64,000 nucleotides of DNA from Clostridium cuniculi (GCF_004353185.1 NZ_SMUS01000010.1:1-64000); one strand, 5' to 3'; positions 1 to 8,791 are shown, numbered from the stretch's first letter. Translations and numbers: made by a program. The notes: generated from the sequence alone by a model not told the origin.

Positions 1-2
1 TA

Positions 3-341
3 TTTGCTGCTTATACATTTATGAGTAATATAACACCTTATTACTTAATAGCGGTTATAATTATAAATATACTAGTTTTTTTCTGTATAAAATTATCTTG
101 TACTAAATTTGCAATATATGATAATTATGTATTGGTAAAAAATAACTATGGTGAATTCAATGAAATTCAAAGTCTATTACTTGAAAAAAAGGATAAGGAA
201 AATACTTATGAGTTAAAACTTACAACTAAGTATGATTTACTTATTTGTTCCATAATAACAGAAGATCCAAAAAGTATACTTAAATCAATAAAAACAAACT
301 TACCTAAAAACATAAAAATAAAAGAATTGGCAGCTAAATAG
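3..341 (+). CDS. Partial membrane protein (5' end outside window)
   Basis: The reading frame is open to the left edge of the window, so the ATG at 21 may be internal and the true start may lie outside. The visible part has one strongly hydrophobic segment (roughly YLIAVIIINILVFF) followed by a soluble, lysine-rich tail of about 75 residues. No family is recognised. A good intrinsic terminator overlaps and follows the stop codon, which supports this being the real 3' end of a gene. Function unknown. Confidence 0.5.
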   Translation, partial: FAAYTFMSNITPYYLIAVIIINILVFFCIKLSCTKFAIYDNYVLVKNNYGEFNEIQSLLLEKKDKENTYELKLTTKYDLLICSIITEDPKSILKSIKTNLPKNIKIKELAAK

Positions 342-357
342 TTGCCAATTCTTTTAT
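324..357 (+). terminator. Intrinsic terminator after the partial gene
   Basis: Inverted repeat GAATTGGCA / TGCCAATTC (324-332 and 343-351) is followed by CTTTTATT on the plus strand. The stop codon of the upstream gene lies in the loop. It may also stop minus-strand transcripts arriving from the gene at 401-955. Confidence 0.8.
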
Positions 358-400
358 TAATTATTTATTAATTAGAGATTTAATTTATTAAAAATTGCAT

Positions 401-955
401 TTACCAAGTAATAGTTGTTTTATTCTTAGAATTCTTGCAAGGCAATTTAAACTCAAAGAATTTCAAATTCTTACCTCTTGGTGAAAATCTATCACAAACA
501 ATATGTAAAATATATCCCATAGAAAAGCCTAGCGCTAAATATATATTTCCTGTTAAATATACACTTCCACAAAACATTAATGTTCCAAGCCATTTATGAG
601 TAAACATTCTATGTGGGGATAACTTTCCTAATACAGTTGTTATACAAAACATAACTGTTGCAAAACAATTGTGGATATTATTTTCTAAGAAATTCAATAC
701 ATCACTTACACTTAATGCTATTCCCAACATATATCCTAATACTATTGCTATTATAGAAAATGTTAATACCTTATTAAAAACTTGTCTTGCTTTAGAATTA
801 TGTGAATCAATATCAGGCATATATGATCCAATAAATCCACCAATAATTAAAGGAGCTAAATATACAGCACTATCAAAAGTTTTGGTAATTAAAAATCCAA
901 TCCCCATAGTTGCCGTTGCAGTAGTTCCTACAATCATATGCTCTTTTCCTTTCAT
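401..955 (-). CDS. YdjM-family (PF04307-like) membrane metal-dependent hydrolase
   Basis: A 184-residue protein with the family's typical layout: an N-terminal GKEHMIVG motif, a first hydrophobic stretch ending in MPDIDSHNS, a central HRMFTHKWLG motif and a late GYILHIVCDRFSPRG motif. The conserved His and Asp residues are the proposed metal ligands of this predicted inner-membrane hydrolase family. About four membrane segments are visible. The biochemical substrate is unknown for the family, although the E. coli member is part of the LexA regulon. It is monocistronic: a GC-rich palindrome lies just upstream and the convergent terminator at 324-357 lies downstream. Confidence 0.85.
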   Translation of the reverse strand: MKGKEHMIVGTTATATMGIGFLITKTFDSAVYLAPLIIGGFIGSYMPDIDSHNSKARQVFNKVLTFSIIAIVLGYMLGIALSVSDVLNFLENNIHNCFATVMFCITTVLGKLSPHRMFTHKWLGTLMFCGSVYLTGNIYLALGFSMGYILHIVCDRFSPRGKNLKFFEFKLPCKNSKNKTTITW

Positions 956-1034
956 ATACTTCCATCCTCTGTAATTTTATCACTTTATATTCTACTACAT
1001 TTTTCAACAAAGTGAAAGTATGTTCTTTTTAAAA

Positions 1035-1072
1035 CTCCGGGGTAAATCCAATATATGGATTAACCCCGGAGG
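1035..1072. repeat. Dispersed GC-rich palindrome, copy 1
   Basis: Arms CTCCGGGGTAAATCCA (1035-1050) and TGGATTAACCCCGGAG (1056-1071) pair with one mismatch around an ATATA loop. It is strikingly GC-rich for this AT-rich region. It lies just after the stop of the FAD dehydrogenase gene and is followed on the minus strand by TTTTAAAAAG, so it can act as the terminator of the lactate operon. Related copies lie at 12372-12410, 18103-18155 and, degenerate, at 24112-24156. Confidence 0.85.
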
Positions 1073-1090
1073 TATCCCGAATTTTGGCGT

Positions 1091-2494
1091 TTATTGACAG
1101 ACCTTACCTGGATTTAAGATATTCTTAGGATCAAAGGCAAGTTTTATTCCTTTCATAATTTCTATAGACTCTTTTGGTAATGATTCATTTAAAAATGGCT
1201 TTTTAGCAAATCCAATACCATGTTCCCCTGAAACTTGACCATTTAACTCTCTTGATTTCTTATATAATATTTCCATAACATTATTAAGTTTATTATTCCA
1301 TTCTTCTGAATTTAATTCATCTCTTAATATATAAATATGAAGATTTCCATCCCCTGCATGTCCAAAACTCTTTATCCTTATATCTTGAGATTCTTCAACT
1401 TCATGTGTAAACTTAACAAATTCAGCAACTTTATTTCTAGGTACAACAACATCTACTTCATCCATTTCAGTAGTTAATGCTTTTATAGCCTCTAAAAATG
1501 CTCCTCTAGCACTCCAAATAGCTTCTTGTCTTTCTTCTGTATCTGAAATAAATACGTCTAAAGCTCCAGATTCTAAACAAATATTCGCTACTCCTTCATA
1601 TGCTCTTTCTATTTCCTCTTTAGAATTTCCATCAAAGGTTAATAATAAGTATGCATCTGATGAATTATCAGGAAATGGTTTCTTTAAAAACTCTTCAGCT
1701 GCAACTATAGCTGCTCTTTGCATAAATTCTATTGCTGTTGGAATAGATTTTGATTTAATTATCTTTGGTACAGTTTCAATTGCATTATCTAAAGTATCAA
1801 AAGGAATCAAAAGACTAATTGCCTTTTTAGGTAATGGTAATAATCTTAATACAGCCTTTGTAACAATTCCTAAAGTTCCTTCAGAACCCACTATCAAATC
1901 CTTTAATGCATATCCAGAACTATTCTTTACTACTTTTCCACCAATATTAATAATTTCACCATTAGGTAGTACAACTTCAAGTCCTCTTACATAATCTCTA
2001 GTAACTCCATATTTTACTGCTCTCATTCCCCCTGCATTAGTACTAATATTTCCACCTATAGTGGCAGTTTTTTCTCCAGGGTCTGGTGGATAAAATAAAT
2101 CAAATTCTTCTACATACTTTCCTATTTCCATAAGAAGCACACCTGGCTCAACAGTTAATGTTAAGTTTTCTTCATCTAACTCTAAAATCTTATTCATCTT
2201 ACTTAAATCTATAACAATTCCAGCTTTAATAGGAACTGCTGCTCCTACAAGACCTGTACCTGAACCTCTTGGAGTTACTGGAATGTTATTGTTATAAGCA
2301 TATTTCATTACCTTTGAAACCTCTTCAGCACTTAAAGCTTGTACCACCACATTAGGCATAACTCTAACAGAGCCAAGCTCATCTCTACTATAATCTTCAC
2401 TTATATTTTCCCCATATAAAACTCTATCATTGTCACCAATTAAATCTAATATATTTTTATAATCTTCTACTGAAAATTCCTTATATTCCATCAT
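1091..2494 (-). CDS. lctD: FAD-dependent lactate dehydrogenase subunit of bifurcating LDH/Etf complex
   Basis: A 467-residue member of the GlcD/LctD flavoprotein family. The N-terminal FAD_binding_4 domain carries [12 protein letters not shown] near residue 75, and the C-terminal FAD-oxidase domain ends with [13 protein letters not shown] and LNPGKVC. In Acetobacterium woodii the homologous LctD works with EtfBC (LctB, LctC) to oxidise lactate with NAD+ while co-oxidising reduced ferredoxin. Here etfB, etfA and this gene lie in the same order with short gaps, which is the main reason to prefer lactate over glycolate. The substrate enantiomer cannot be read from sequence. The start is the ATG preceded by GGGAGG. 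A GC-rich palindrome ends the operon. Confidence 0.85.
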   Translation of the reverse strand: MMEYKEFSVEDYKNILDLIGDNDRVLYGENISEDYSRDELGSVRVMPNVVVQALSAEEVSKVMKYAYNNNIPVTPRGSGTGLVGAAVPIKAGIVIDLSKMNKILELDEENLTLTVEPGVLLMEIGKYVEEFDLFYPPDPGEKTATIGGNISTNAGGMRAVKYGVTRDYVRGLEVVLPNGEIINIGGKVVKNSSGYALKDLIVGSEGTLGIVTKAVLRLLPLPKKAISLLIPFDTLDNAIETVPKIIKSKSIPTAIEFMQRAAIVAAEEFLKKPFPDNSSDAYLLLTFDGNSKEEIERAYEGVANICLESGALDVFISDTEERQEAIWSARGAFLEAIKALTTEMDEVDVVVPRNKVAEFVKFTHEVEESQDIRIKSFGHAGDGNLHIYILRDELNSEEWNNKLNNVMEILYKKSRELNGQVSGEHGIGFAKKPFLNESLPKESIEIMKGIKLAFDPKNILNPGKVCQ

Positions 2495-2541
2495 AAATTC
2501 CTCCCATTTTTATATTTGCCCTAGAACCAACTAAAATTAAA

Positions 2542-3762
2542 CTAAACACCTTTTATAGCAAATTCCTCTATTGCTCCTGAAACATTATTTTTAAGTTTTT
2601 CAATTAACATTGGTACAACTTCATAAATATCACCAACTATTCCATAATGAGCAACCTTAAAAATTGGTGCTTTTTCATCAGTATTTATAGCAAATATATA
2701 ATCAGAATTATTCATTCCAGCAGTAAATTGAACTGCTCCAGATACTCCACATGTAATAATAAGCTTTGGCCTAACAGTTCTACCACTTAATCCAACTTGC
2801 CTTTTTGCATCAACCCATCCAGCTTCAATTAATGGTCTTGTACAAGCAACTTGACCTCCTAAAAGCTCACTTAATTCCTTTATCATTTCTAAATCTTTTT
2901 CGCTCTTTACCCCTCTTCCTGCAACAACTAAAACATCAGCTTCACTTATTTCTTTTTCCTTAGATTTTTTAGCTACTTCTAATACATTAATATTAGATTT
3001 TAATTTTTCCTTTTTTATAGATAACTTAATTATTTCACCTGCTTCATTCTCACTTCTTTCTGGTGCTGACATAACTTTATACCTAACAGTTGCAAGTTGT
3101 GGTCTAGAGTTTGGAGTAACAATTTGAGCCATAATATTTCCACCAAAAGCTGGTCTTATCTGAACTAAATCCGTATTTTCCTTTATATCTAAAATAGTAC
3201 AATCTGCTGTAAGTCCAGTTCTAAACCTAGCTGCAACCCTTGGTGCTAATGACCTACCAACAGTTGTAGCTCCAACTAATAATACTGCTGGCTTAACATT
3301 CTTTATAAAATCCTCAATTACTGAAGTATATGGTTCAATTCTAAAATATTTTAATTCATTATCATCATATAAAAATACTTTATCAACTCCATAATGTAAA
3401 AGCTCACGAACATTATTTTCAATATTATCTCCCATTGCTATACAGTAAACTTCTTGATTAATCTTATCTGCTAGTTCCCTTGCCTTTCCTATAAGTTCAA
3501 GTGTTACAGGATGAATTTCTCCATCAACGTGGTCCACATAAACGGCAATTCCACTCCAAAGACTTTTATCTATCTCTATCTTTTCATCTTCAACAAATAC
3601 AACTGCACCCTCTGGCCCTTTTCTAACACATAATTTACACATTTTACATCCACTATTTATATCTAGTTTATTGTCTTTAATTTCAAGTGCACCAAAAGGA
3701 CATATCTTAACTAATTCTTCTTTATTTCCAACTTTATCTTGATTAATTACTAACCTTCCCAT
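2542..3762 (-). CDS. lctC: Electron transfer flavoprotein alpha subunit with N-terminal Fe-S domain
   Basis: A 406-residue EtfA. The first 60 residues form a ferredoxin-like insert (CPFGAL, then CKMCKLC) with four Cys that can hold one 4Fe-4S cluster. Next comes an EtfA N-terminal domain and the C-terminal FAD domain with GRGVKS, TRPLIEAGW, GLSGRTVRPKL, GVSGAVQFTAGM and INTDEKAPIF. This N-terminal Fe-S extension is seen in EtfA subunits of bifurcating lactate dehydrogenases. It should form a heterodimer with the product of the gene 13 bp upstream and pass electrons to or from the FAD dehydrogenase encoded downstream. Cytoplasmic. Confidence 0.9.
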   Translation of the reverse strand: MGRLVINQDKVGNKEELVKICPFGALEIKDNKLDINSGCKMCKLCVRKGPEGAVVFVEDEKIEIDKSLWSGIAVYVDHVDGEIHPVTLELIGKARELADKINQEVYCIAMGDNIENNVRELLHYGVDKVFLYDDNELKYFRIEPYTSVIEDFIKNVKPAVLLVGATTVGRSLAPRVAARFRTGLTADCTILDIKENTDLVQIRPAFGGNIMAQIVTPNSRPQLATVRYKVMSAPERSENEAGEIIKLSIKKEKLKSNINVLEVAKKSKEKEISEADVLVVAGRGVKSEKDLEMIKELSELLGGQVACTRPLIEAGWVDAKRQVGLSGRTVRPKLIITCGVSGAVQFTAGMNNSDYIFAINTDEKAPIFKVAHYGIVGDIYEVVPMLIEKLKNNVSGAIEEFAIKGV

Positions 3763-3775
3763 AAACTATACCCCC

Positions 3776-4564
3776 TTAAATAAACTTTAATTCCTTTAAT
3801 GTATCCTCAAATTTTGTAACTAACTCTTCACTGCTACCTTTCCACATTTCCCTTTTATCATTAACCTTTGGAGGGAAAATTCTTTCCACTTGAGTTGGAG
3901 AACCATTTAACCCGTAATGGTTTTCATCTTGATCTTTAAAATCACATAAACTCTTAACATCTATTTCTCTGTCCTTGGTTGCTATTTTCTTTTTATAAGA
4001 AGGTAATCTAGGTTCGAAAATTCCTTTTTCTACAGTAATTAAAGCAGGTAATTTAATATCTACTATTTCCAATGTATTTGGCATATCCATCTCAACTACT
4101 ATAGATTCATCTTTTACTTCTATAATTCTTCTAACATTTGCAACATGAGGAATATTTAAATACTCAGCCATTTCTGGACCAACTTGGGCAGTATCACCAT
4201 CAGTAGTTTGCTTTCCACAAATTATTAAATCAAAATTCCCCATACTTTTAACACCTTGAGATAAGGTATAAGAAGTTGCTAAAACATCTGCTCCTGCAAA
4301 TTTTCTATCAGATAACAATACACCATGATCCACTCCCATAGAATAAGCTTCCTTAATAATTTCTTTAGCTTGTGGTGGTCCCATTGTTAAAACATTTATT
4401 TTACCACCTTTATTTTCTGAAATTTTAAAAGCTGTTTCTAATGCATATAAATCATATGGATTCATTTTCGAATCAACACCATCTCTTTTCAAAACTCCAG
4501 TAACTGGATCAACCTCAACTTTAGATGTTCCTGGAACTTGCTTAATACAAACTAAAATATTCAT
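3776..4564 (-). CDS. lctB: Electron transfer flavoprotein beta subunit
   Basis: A 262-residue EtfB starting MNILVCIKQVPG, a hallmark of the family, with GKQTTDGDTAQVGP in the nucleotide-binding region near residue 125. The frame can be extended eight codons upstream, but the ATG at 4564 is preceded by GGGGAGGAG at ideal spacing, so that start is chosen. In bifurcating complexes this subunit carries the bifurcating FAD and the NAD site. First gene of the etfB-etfA-lctD unit. A palindromic operator lies about 90 bp upstream, which implies a promoter of its own, separate from lrgAB. Confidence 0.9.
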   Translation of the reverse strand: MNILVCIKQVPGTSKVEVDPVTGVLKRDGVDSKMNPYDLYALETAFKISENKGGKINVLTMGPPQAKEIIKEAYSMGVDHGVLLSDRKFAGADVLATSYTLSQGVKSMGNFDLIICGKQTTDGDTAQVGPEMAEYLNIPHVANVRRIIEVKDESIVVEMDMPNTLEIVDIKLPALITVEKGIFEPRLPSYKKKIATKDREIDVKSLCDFKDQDENHYGLNGSPTQVERIFPPKVNDKREMWKGSSEELVTKFEDTLKELKFI

Positions 4565-4645
4565 ACTTTCTCCTCCCCTAATATACATTAATTGAACTTA
4601 AATTATATTTTAAAAATTATATTGCTAGTTTATTTAGTAATAACT

Positions 4646-4680
4646 TAGTTTTAAAATTGGTATTACCAATTTTAAAACTA
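4646..4680 (-). promoter_or_regulatory. Palindromic operator upstream of etfB (GntR/LldR-type)
   Basis: The core AATTGGTATTACCAATT (4655-4671) is identical to the site in front of lrgA and fits the TGGTnnnACCA pattern known for PdhR/LldR/FadR-type regulators. The palindrome extends to 35 bp, symmetric apart from its central base. A TATAGT-like minus 10 just upstream on the minus strand would place the operator at the transcription start, but the matching minus 35 is weak. Confidence 0.75.
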
Positions 4681-4743
4681 TAAACCTCTATATATATTTC
4701 TTAAGTTATATTGATATTAAATTTTAGATAAATAAATTAATAT

Positions 4744-5445
4744 CTAAAAAAATTTAGATACAATATTAAGACATATAGGTGCAATTACAACAGTTATAAG
4801 TCCTGCAATTCCAATAGATAATGAGCTCATAGCACCTTCTGTTTCTCCCATTTCTAAAGCCTTTGAAGTTCCTACAGCATGTGATGCGGTTCCTATACCA
4901 ATTCCTCTAGCCACTGGATCAGTTATTCTAAAAACTTTACAGACTATAGGCGCAATAATCGCTCCTGTTATACCTGTAATAACAACTGCTAATACAGTTA
5001 CTCCAGTTATTCCTCCAAGAGTATTTGAAATTTCTATTCCTATAGGAGTAGTTACTGATTTAGGTAATAAAGAAATAATTAATTCATTATTTAAATTAAA
5101 TATTTTGGCTAGTATCATTACAGATAAAACACTTACTAAACATCCTATTGTTATACCAATAATAATAGGTATAAAATTTTTCTTAAGTAATGATAATTGC
5201 TTATAAAGCGGTACTGCTAATATTACTGTTGCTGGTCCTAAAAACATATTTATAAATTGACCACCTTGATTATATGTTTCAAAGTCAATATTAAATACTT
5301 TTAAAAATACTATTACTAAAATGATTCCTATTAAAAGTGGATTAAATATTGGCAATTTTGTTTTTTTATAAAGGATTTGTCCAATTTCATATGCAACTAA
5401 TGATATGAAAATTCCAAAAAACATATTAGAAGTGAAAATATCCAT
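4744..5445 (-). CDS. lrgB: LrgB/CidB-family membrane protein, probable 2-hydroxyacid or pyruvate transporter subunit
   Basis: A 233-residue polytopic protein with the LrgB features LLPKSVTTPIG, GGITGVT and the late ARGIGIGTASHAVGTSKA motif. The family was first described as antiholin-like. Later work linked LrgAB/PftAB to pyruvate uptake, and the plant fusion PLGG1 carries glycolate and glycerate. Its place between lrgA and the lactate dehydrogenase genes supports transport here. The ATG at 5445 is preferred over the in-frame GTG at 5454 because AAGGGG lies at correct spacing, leaving one base after the lrgA stop, so translation is probably coupled. Confidence 0.85.
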   Translation of the reverse strand: MDIFTSNMFFGIFISLVAYEIGQILYKKTKLPIFNPLLIGIILVIVFLKVFNIDFETYNQGGQFINMFLGPATVILAVPLYKQLSLLKKNFIPIIIGITIGCLVSVLSVMILAKIFNLNNELIISLLPKSVTTPIGIEISNTLGGITGVTVLAVVITGITGAIIAPIVCKVFRITDPVARGIGIGTASHAVGTSKALEMGETEGAMSSLSIGIAGLITVVIAPICLNIVSKFF

Positions 5446-5446
5446 A

Positions 5447-5854
5447 CTATTCACCCCTTTCTAAAGAAACTGTAGATTCTTTACTTTTACTCTTTTTGAT
5501 TGCTATAGCTTCTACTTTTTTAGATATTAACTGAACTGTTAATCCTGTACAAGACATTACAATAAAGGTAGTTATAACAACTATAAATAGTATTTGTGTA
5601 ACATAATTACTTATTATTCCAAAATAATTCATTAGTCCCACACCCGCTGGAATAAATAGAAATGCTAAATTATCTAATATAGACTTTGCAGCATTCTCTA
5701 TTTTTTCTAGTTTAATAATACCTGTAACCAAGAAAATGAAAAGAAATATCATCCCCATAATATTACCTGGTATAGGTAATGACAAACCTTTCGATACAAC
5801 TTCCCCTAAGAAATAAACAAATAAAATTAAAATCCATTGTTTAAGTATATTCAT
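5447..5854 (-). CDS. lrgA: LrgA/CidA-family membrane protein
   Basis: A 135-residue, four-segment membrane protein with the LrgA signature (LSLPIPGNIMGMI near residue 25, then FIPAGVGLMNYF near residue 70) and a charged C-terminal tail. It pairs with LrgB, encoded one base downstream, as a two-subunit membrane system. The start has a strong GGAGGAG site. A consensus-like promoter and a 17-bp operator lie directly upstream. With no lactate permease gene visible in the cluster, LrgAB is the obvious candidate for lactate or pyruvate transport; this is inference from position. Confidence 0.85.
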   Translation of the reverse strand: MNILKQWILILFVYFLGEVVSKGLSLPIPGNIMGMIFLFIFLVTGIIKLEKIENAAKSILDNLAFLFIPAGVGLMNYFGIISNYVTQILFIVVITTFIVMSCTGLTVQLISKKVEAIAIKKSKSKESTVSLERGE

Positions 5855-5873
5855 TGACTCCTCCTTTTCCTAA

Positions 5874-5925
5874 AATTGGTATTACCAATTATCTATATTA
5901 TAAATCTCAATTTTCTAATTGTAAA
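5874..5925 (-). promoter_or_regulatory. lrgAB promoter with overlapping GntR-type operator
   Basis: On the minus strand TTTACA (5920-5925) and TATAAT (5897-5902) are 17 bp apart. The operator AATTGGTATTACCAATT (5874-5890) begins six bases after the minus 10, so it covers the start of transcription, the geometry of direct repression. The same 17-mer occurs upstream of etfB. Confidence 0.8.
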
Positions 5926-6016
5926 TAATTGTTATTAAATTAACATAAATGTTTTCTTTTCTAAAAAGGAGCTATATAGATATAGTTGTTATGTACTGGA
6001 CCAATGACTTCTAACT

Positions 6017-6070
6017 AAAAAAATATCCATTTGAACTGCTCCTGCTTACTTGACATGGGGTAGTTCAAAT
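6017..6070 (-). terminator. Terminator of the GntR regulator gene
   Basis: The stem ATTTGAACTGCTCC (6029-6042) with GGGGTAGTTCAAAT (6057-6070) has about 14 pairs including G-U pairs. It is followed on the minus strand by GGATATTTTTTTAG. It separates the regulator gene from lrgAB, which therefore uses its own promoter. Confidence 0.8.
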
Positions 6071-6152
6071 AGACATCCTTTACATCATACTAATTTACAT
6101 ATTATTAAAAAAATCCAATTTATTTAATTTTTCTTATTATATAATTCTATAT

Positions 6153-6848
6153 TTAGTAATTTTCATAAGCTTGCTTTATTATTTCAAAATGCTTTTTCAT
6201 TGAATATATAGCCTTTTCTTCATCTCTTTCTTGTAAAGACAATACTATTTCCTTATGACTATTTAAAAGAATTTCTCTATTATTCTCTTCACAAAGAATA
6301 ATTTTTCTAGATTCCTTAATAAACTTGTCCATAAGTTGAGATATAACTTCAAGCATATTAACAATTAAAGGATTATCAGATGATTTAACAATTATATTAT
6401 GAAATCTAATATCTAATAATAAGCTTTGTTCTTCATCATTTGTTTTATACATTTTATCAACTACATCATTTAATAATTTAATATCATCATCAGACATTCT
6501 CTTACTTGCTACTCTACAACATTCTATTTCAAGAGTTTCTCTTAATTCATGAATATCTTCTGGTGAGTATTCTTGTAACATAAACATTATAGACAAAGGC
6601 TCAAAAAGTGAATTTCCAAAACTATTTGCTATATAATTTCCAGATCCCCGCTTACTTTCAATTAACCCCATAATTTCTAGTACTCTAATTGCTTCTCTTA
6701 TAGATGTTCTTGATACTTCTAGTTTTTCTGCCATTTCTCTCTCTGATGGTAATCTATCTCCATTTTTTAATTCACCACTTAATATTTTTTCTTTAATATC
6801 TTTTATTACTTTTGTATAAACCTTTGTATCTTTATTTTTTTCACTCAT
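6153..6848 (-). CDS. GntR/FadR-subfamily regulator with FCD domain, probable lactate-responsive repressor
   Basis: A 231-residue protein. The N-terminal winged helix carries LKNGDRLPSEREMAEKLEVS and TSIREAIRVLEIMGLI, followed by KRGSGNYI. The C-terminal FCD ligand domain shows an ELRETLEIE helix, the RFH segment (residues about 147-149) and a late NSHKEI, which supply the Asp/His metal and ligand-binding residues of the family. Next to bifurcating lactate dehydrogenase genes it corresponds in role to LctA/LldR. The two identical AATTGGT-N3-ACCAATT sites upstream of lrgA and etfB are its likely targets. Confidence 0.85.
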   Translation of the reverse strand: MSEKNKDTKVYTKVIKDIKEKILSGELKNGDRLPSEREMAEKLEVSRTSIREAIRVLEIMGLIESKRGSGNYIANSFGNSLFEPLSIMFMLQEYSPEDIHELRETLEIECCRVASKRMSDDDIKLLNDVVDKMYKTNDEEQSLLLDIRFHNIIVKSSDNPLIVNMLEVISQLMDKFIKESRKIILCEENNREILLNSHKEIVLSLQERDEEKAIYSMKKHFEIIKQAYENY

Positions 6849-7000
6849 CTTACCCTCTATAACTACATTTAATATATTATCAAAGTTTTTATTATTATTT
6901 TCTCTATTATTGATAATAATAACAAATTTTACATAATATTTCTATATTGCTATTGTTAAAGAATTATAAATATTAAATACACACTCTTTTCAAATAACAT

Positions 7001-7025
7001 AAAAAGGCCAGCCTAATAGCTGACC
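7001..7025 (-). terminator. Terminator of the ArsR/NifX-like operon
   Basis: The stem GGCCAGC (7006-7012) with GCTGACC (7019-7025) is followed on the minus strand by TTTTTATG. It sits nine bases after the stop codon of the downstream gene. Confidence 0.8.
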
Positions 7026-7033
7026 TAATAATA

Positions 7034-7411
7034 TTAATGATGATGGTGTGAGCATCCATCATGATTACATGTATGATTACTATCAAACTCTTTCAATTCA
7101 CCATTTTTTAAAGAGTTAATATTTTCTTCTATATTTCCTTCAATAGCTTGATAAACCTTTATTCCCATAGAGTTTAATTTAACTATAGCACCTTTACCAA
7201 TACCACCAACTACAACAGCATCAACTACCTCACCTGATAATGCCTTAATAGGTTGACATTTTCCATGTTCATGTCCTAAGTCTCCATTTCCTATAGTCTT
7301 CACATCATTAGATTCTAAATCACAAATAACAAACTCTGGAGCACTACCAAAATGATTATAAGGTATACTACTCATACCTTCATTAGATTTAACTGGGAAA
7401 CATACTTTCAT
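7034..7411 (-). CDS. NifB/NifX-like (dinitrogenase iron-molybdenum cofactor family) protein with His-rich tail
   Basis: A 125-residue protein of the PF02579 type: MKVCFPV start, YNHFGSAPEF near residue 18, a central GKCQPI, and VVVGGIGKGAI near residue 66. The C-terminus is a metal-binding-looking stretch, CNHDGCSHHHH. Family members outside nitrogen fixation are small soluble proteins thought to bind Fe-S or metal clusters. The ATG overlaps the stop of the ArsR gene by one base (TAATG), so the two are translationally coupled. This pairing suggests metal or redox handling under ArsR control. No nif genes are nearby. Confidence 0.85.
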   Translation of the reverse strand: MKVCFPVKSNEGMSSIPYNHFGSAPEFVICDLESNDVKTIGNGDLGHEHGKCQPIKALSGEVVDAVVVGGIGKGAIVKLNSMGIKVYQAIEGNIEENINSLKNGELKEFDSNHTCNHDGCSHHHH

Positions 7412-7797
7412 TATAATTCCTCCTTAAATTTTCTCTTACAACAACATTTCATTGATTTACAGCTAAGTTTACACTTAGTTATATTTAAATCACTAATTTT
7501 AATATTACATTGCTTACTTATTAAATCTATATCTTTATGAATGAGAAGGTCCATAAACTTTTTAGCGTTTTCTAAAACCTCTTTATTTAATTCATACATA
7601 ACGTAATATCCCTCTTTATATGCTATTACAAGATTTGCTTCCTTAAGAGTTTTTATATGTTGTGACACTGCTGCTTCAGAAATCTCTAAATGCTTAGCAA
7701 TCCCTTTTGCACATACATTTTTACTAGATAATAAAATTAATATTTTTAACCTTGTTTCATCACCTATAGCTTTAAAAACTTTAACTTTTTCATTCAT
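7411..7797 (-). CDS. ArsR/SmtB-family metal or redox sensor repressor
   Basis: A 128-residue winged-helix protein with FKAIGDETRLKILILL at the N-terminus and the recognition segment ISEAAVSQHIKTLKEANLV, followed by the beta wing EGYYVMYELN. The usual ELCVCDL metal box is replaced by KNVCAKGIA. The C-terminal tail is Cys-rich (CKLSCKSMKCCCKRK), so sensing probably uses the tail. It is probably autoregulatory, because a near-palindromic AT-rich operator overlaps the region between its promoter and start codon. Ligand unknown. Confidence 0.85.
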   Translation of the reverse strand: MNEKVKVFKAIGDETRLKILILLSSKNVCAKGIAKHLEISEAAVSQHIKTLKEANLVIAYKEGYYVMYELNKEVLENAKKFMDLLIHKDIDLISKQCNIKISDLNITKCKLSCKSMKCCCKRKFKEEL

Positions 7798-7812
7798 AAG
7801 TATACCTCAATC

Positions 7813-7864
7813 TAATTAAGTAATTGCTTAATTAAATTGTATTCCTCTTATTTAATTTTCTCAA
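7813..7864 (-). promoter_or_regulatory. arsR promoter and candidate operator
   Basis: On the minus strand TTGAGA (7859-7864) and TACAAT (7836-7841) are spaced by 17 bp. Immediately downstream lies the inverted repeat TAATTAAG / CTTAATTA (7813-7820 and 7827-7834), of ArsR-operator size, between promoter and gene. Confidence 0.65.
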
Positions 7865-7996
7865 ATTTAATTTAAAGCAAATTTATCTGATAATTAGTTA
7901 AAAATCATCAAACTACTTATTTATCTCACAATTACTTCTAAATACAATAAATTACATCTATTTACAGTTTGTCCCAACACCTAGTAATAATCTTTC

Positions 7997-8791
7997 TTAA
8001 ATTTCTACCGGAATTGCTTGTCTGTTTTTAAATCTATATATATTTTTAAATCCGATATTCTTTAATACCTCAATACTTTCTTTAATATCAGCTCCAACAT
8101 CTTCAGCTTTATGAGCATCAGAACCTACAGTTATTATTTTTCCACCTAAATCATAATACATTTTTAATATATCAATTGATGGCATAGTTTCATTTACCAT
8201 TCCTCTTAATGTAGATGTATTAACTTCAATACCTTTACCTGAATTGATTATATTTTTAAGTACTTCTTCTATCTTTTCTCTATATTCATTAAAATCATAG
8301 TTCCCATGAGTATTAAACGCATATCTCTTCATTAAATCTAAATGAGCTACAATATAAATATAAGGTGAAGTACAAACCTTATTTACTTCCTCAAAATATC
8401 TACTATAACTTTCTTCTTTAGAATGTGAACTCATATATGTTGCAAGTCCAATATTATAATCAAAATTATGTACTGATCCTAAAATAAAATCAAAAGGTAT
8501 ATTTTCAAGTATTAATTTTAATTCCTCTTCATTTTCATGTGGCTCACAAATTTCAATTCCAGCTCTGATTGTAAGCTTATCTTTAAAAATTTCCTTACAC
8601 TCTTTTATTTCATCACTATACTTCTTTAAATTTAAAAAACCATAGCTTTTTATTCCTTCTTTAACAGAAAAATGTTCAGTAAAACAAATTTCATTTATAC
8701 CTTTTTCAATTGCAGCTTCACAAACTGCTGATACTGTTTCCTTACTATCAAAAGAATTATTTGAATGGATATGATAATCAATTAAATACAT
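7997..8791 (-). CDS. PHP-domain histidinol-phosphatase family phosphoesterase
   Basis: A 264-residue PHP protein. Metal-binding motifs are visible in order: DYHIHSNNSFD at the N-terminus, CFTEHF near residue 37, an internal GSVHNFD and IVAHLD, EVNTS near residue 195, and VGSDAH near residue 222. This matches HisK/HisJ-type histidinol-phosphatases in length and motif order. No other his genes are visible nearby, so a different phosphomonoester substrate is possible. Cytoplasmic, monocistronic. Confidence 0.8.
   Translation of the reverse strand: MYLIDYHIHSNNSFDSKETVSAVCEAAIEKGINEICFTEHFSVKEGIKSYGFLNLKKYSDEIKECKEIFKDKLTIRAGIEICEPHENEEELKLILENIPFDFILGSVHNFDYNIGLATYMSSHSKEESYSRYFEEVNKVCTSPYIYIVAHLDLMKRYAFNTHGNYDFNEYREKIEEVLKNIINSGKGIEVNTSTLRGMVNETMPSIDILKMYYDLGGKIITVGSDAHKAEDVGADIKESIEVLKNIGFKNIYRFKNRQAIPVEI

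Noticed and set aside
4726-4749. Terminator between lrgB and etfB
   Set aside because: The TTAGATA/TATCTAA stem is short, overlaps the lrgB stop and has no U-tract, so it could be chance in AT-rich DNA.
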